From Streptosporangiales bacterium (GTDB lineage Bacteria > Actinomycetota > Actinomycetes > Streptosporangiales > WHSR01): a stretch of DNA of 61,053 nt. Both the position numbers and the translations under genes were made by a program. Positions 59,959-61,053 of the stretch are shown here, in pieces (the first letter of the stretch is position 1; the number at the start of each line of letters is the position of its first letter). The stretch is from NCBI GenBank assembly GCA_009379995.1, contig WHSR01000020.1, forward strand, positions 1 to 61,053, read 5' to 3'. Under the pieces are notes generated by a model. The model was not told the origin of the DNA, did no database searches, and saw nothing but the letters and a program-made list of their open reading frames with translations.

Positions 59959-60898
59959 TGATGGGGGCCGGGGAGAGGCGGGAGGCCTTCGGGACCACCT
60001 CCTCGCCGAGCAGCCGGATGTGATCGAGGTCGTCGATGTCGTAGATGTGGAAGTAGACGGTGTCCACGCCGTCGGCAGCCAACGACGAGAGCCGGTCGAG
60101 GACGGTCTCCGGGGCCCCGCAGGCGGCCTCGGCGAGCATCCGCGGCGAGCCCATCACGGCCTGGCGCCGGTCCACCTCGGCCTGATCCGCGCCGCACGCC
60201 ACCGGGAGCGCGACGGACAGCCGTGCCGTCGCCGGGTCGCGGCCGATCTCCTCGCAGGCGCGGTGGAAGACCGCGAACCTCTCCCTGGCGCCGGTGCCGA
60301 AGGTGGCGTTGTACTCGTCGGCGAATCGGGCCGCGAGCGCCGGCGTACGGCGGGGACCGGCCCCGCCGACCACTATCGGCGGGTGCGGTGACTGCGCGGT
60401 ACGGGGCGCGTTGACGCAGTCCTCGAGCCGGTAGTGCCGGCCGGAGAAGCTGAAGCCCTCGCCCGGCGGGATGGTCCACAGCCCCTTGATGATCGCCATC
60501 TGCTCCTCGAGCCGGTCGAACCGCTCCTTCATCGGCGGGAACGGGACGCCGAAGGCCCGGTGCTCCCGCTCGTACCAGCCGGCCCCGAGGCCGAGCTCGA
60601 CCCGCCCGCCGCTCATCACGTCGGTGTTGGCGGCGCTGACGGCAAGGAATCCGGGCCATCGAAAGGTGCCGGGGGTGACCAGCGTGCCCAGCCGGATGCG
60701 GGCCGTGTCCCGGGCGAGGCCCGCGAGCGTCGTCCAGGCGTCGGTGGTCGCGTACGTCGTGTCGGCCGGATCCACCCCGAGCAGGTGGTCCGAACGGAAG
60801 AAGGCATCGAAGCCGGCCTCCTCTGCCGCTCGCGCGAAGGCCAGGAACTGGTCGTAGCTTCCGCCGTGGCGTGGTTCAAGCAGGACCCGAACTCTCAT
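59951..60898 (-). CDS. F420-dependent LLM-class oxidoreductase
   Basis: 315 residues from the ATG at 60898 with GGAGAGGGC. Luciferase-like TIM barrel: FDAFFRSDHLLG, IRLGTLVTPGTFRWPG, GRVELGLGAGWYEREHRAFGVPFP, PHPPIVVGGAGPRRTPALAARF. The actinobacterial F420 subgroup. Its last residues and stop are supplied by the palindrome. Confidence 0.9.
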   Translation of the reverse strand: MRVRVLLEPRHGGSYDQFLAFARAAEEAGFDAFFRSDHLLGVDPADTTYATTDAWTTLAGLARDTARIRLGTLVTPGTFRWPGFLAVSAANTDVMSGGRVELGLGAGWYEREHRAFGVPFPPMKERFDRLEEQMAIIKGLWTIPPGEGFSFSGRHYRLEDCVNAPRTAQSPHPPIVVGGAGPRRTPALAARFADEYNATFGTGARERFAVFHRACEEIGRDPATARLSVALPVACGADQAEVDRRQAVMGSPRMLAEAACGAPETVLDRLSSLAADGVDTVYFHIYDIDDLDHIRLLGEEVVPKASRLSPAPISS

Positions 60899-60912
60899 GC
60901 CCTCTCCCTGAC

Positions 60913-61053
60913 TCACTCGCCGGGCGAGAAGTTGTAGCTGGCGGGGACGTCGACCTTGGCGTCCTTGGGCCCGTACACCAAGGCGATCTGCCGGTGGGCG
61001 GTCAACTCGATCGCCGCGGGGTTGCCGCGGTAGAGCTTGCCGTCCACGTAGGC
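60913..61053 (-). CDS. C-terminal end of an unidentified protein (cut by window edge)
   Basis: 46 codons read on the minus strand from the window edge to the TGA at 60913-60915: AYVDGKLYRGNPAAIELTAH then RQIALVYGPKDAKVDVPASY and NFSPGE. The pattern ELTAH...LVYG...VP.SY.F resembles the C-terminus of a widespread actinobacterial membrane-anchored protein. It ends 14 bp before the LLM gene on the same strand. Confidence 0.6.
   Translation of the reverse strand, partial: AYVDGKLYRGNPAAIELTAHRQIALVYGPKDAKVDVPASYNFSPGE

Overview
High-GC (about 70%) DNA from an actinomycete. Supporting signs are a WhiB-type protein, a SARP/AfsR-like regulator, LytR-CpsA-Psr and type VII secretion-like (WXG100) proteins, an F420-type LLM oxidoreductase, a streptogrisin-like protease, and many GTG starts with GTGA/ATGA overlaps. 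I cannot place it to family from sequence alone. It reads as an accessory, transport- and catabolism-rich chromosomal segment with no rRNA or tRNA genes that I can see.

Layout. 1-4743: the tail of an IS630-type transposase, then an IclR regulator and a four-gene glycine betaine/choline-type (OpuC/ProU-like) ABC operon. 4756-6369: a frameshifted nitrilase-family gene and a minus-strand HicA-like/HTH gene pair. 6531-8860: a ykkC-class riboswitch ahead of an EamA transporter and a metal-dependent amidohydrolase. 8911-14592: ankyrin-like and SnoaL-like proteins, a carotenoid oxygenase behind a strong operator-like dyad, a streptogrisin-type protease and a gamma-glutamyltransferase. 14848-18524: a large TPR protein convergent with a Gfo/Idh/MocA oxidoreductase. 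18524-24462 (minus): a ROK regulator heading a CUT2-type sugar ABC operon that ends in that oxidoreductase. 24602-26903: metal homeostasis (CsoR, CmtR-like ArsR, two CDF pumps). 27012-31006 (minus): an FkbM methyltransferase and a TRAP transporter. 31146-34022: HD hydrolase, secreted endonuclease/phosphatase-like protein, LCP ligase. 34036-39555 (minus): a second CUT2 sugar ABC operon with an aldose dehydrogenase and a lactonase-like amidohydrolase, resembling L-fucose or related aldose oxidation. 39879-45715: a CocE-type hydrolase with an ATG-TGA start lesion, WhiB, formamidase, MFS, a lipoprotein and a membrane protein. 45722-52079: a SARP regulator divergent from a YbaB-YbaB-WXG100-(WXG plus membrane segments)-membrane protein operon that looks like a type VII toxin/immunity module. 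52118-56760 (minus): a complete Liv-type branched-chain amino-acid ABC operon. 56934-61053: GAF, GNAT, small Cys-containing protein, MocR regulator, LLM oxidoreductase and a partial gene.

Most notable: (i) four dispersed ~64-bp intergenic palindromes with a compensatory base change between copies, always at gene 3' ends, one read through by an aldo/keto reductase gene; (ii) the ykkC-class riboswitch controlling a transporter-amidohydrolase pair; (iii) the candidate type VII membrane-active toxin with a two-module membrane partner, preceded by 11-bp-spaced heptamers beside a SARP gene; (iv) several start or frame lesions (nitrilase, CocE) and an IclR gene starting one base after a transposase stop codon.
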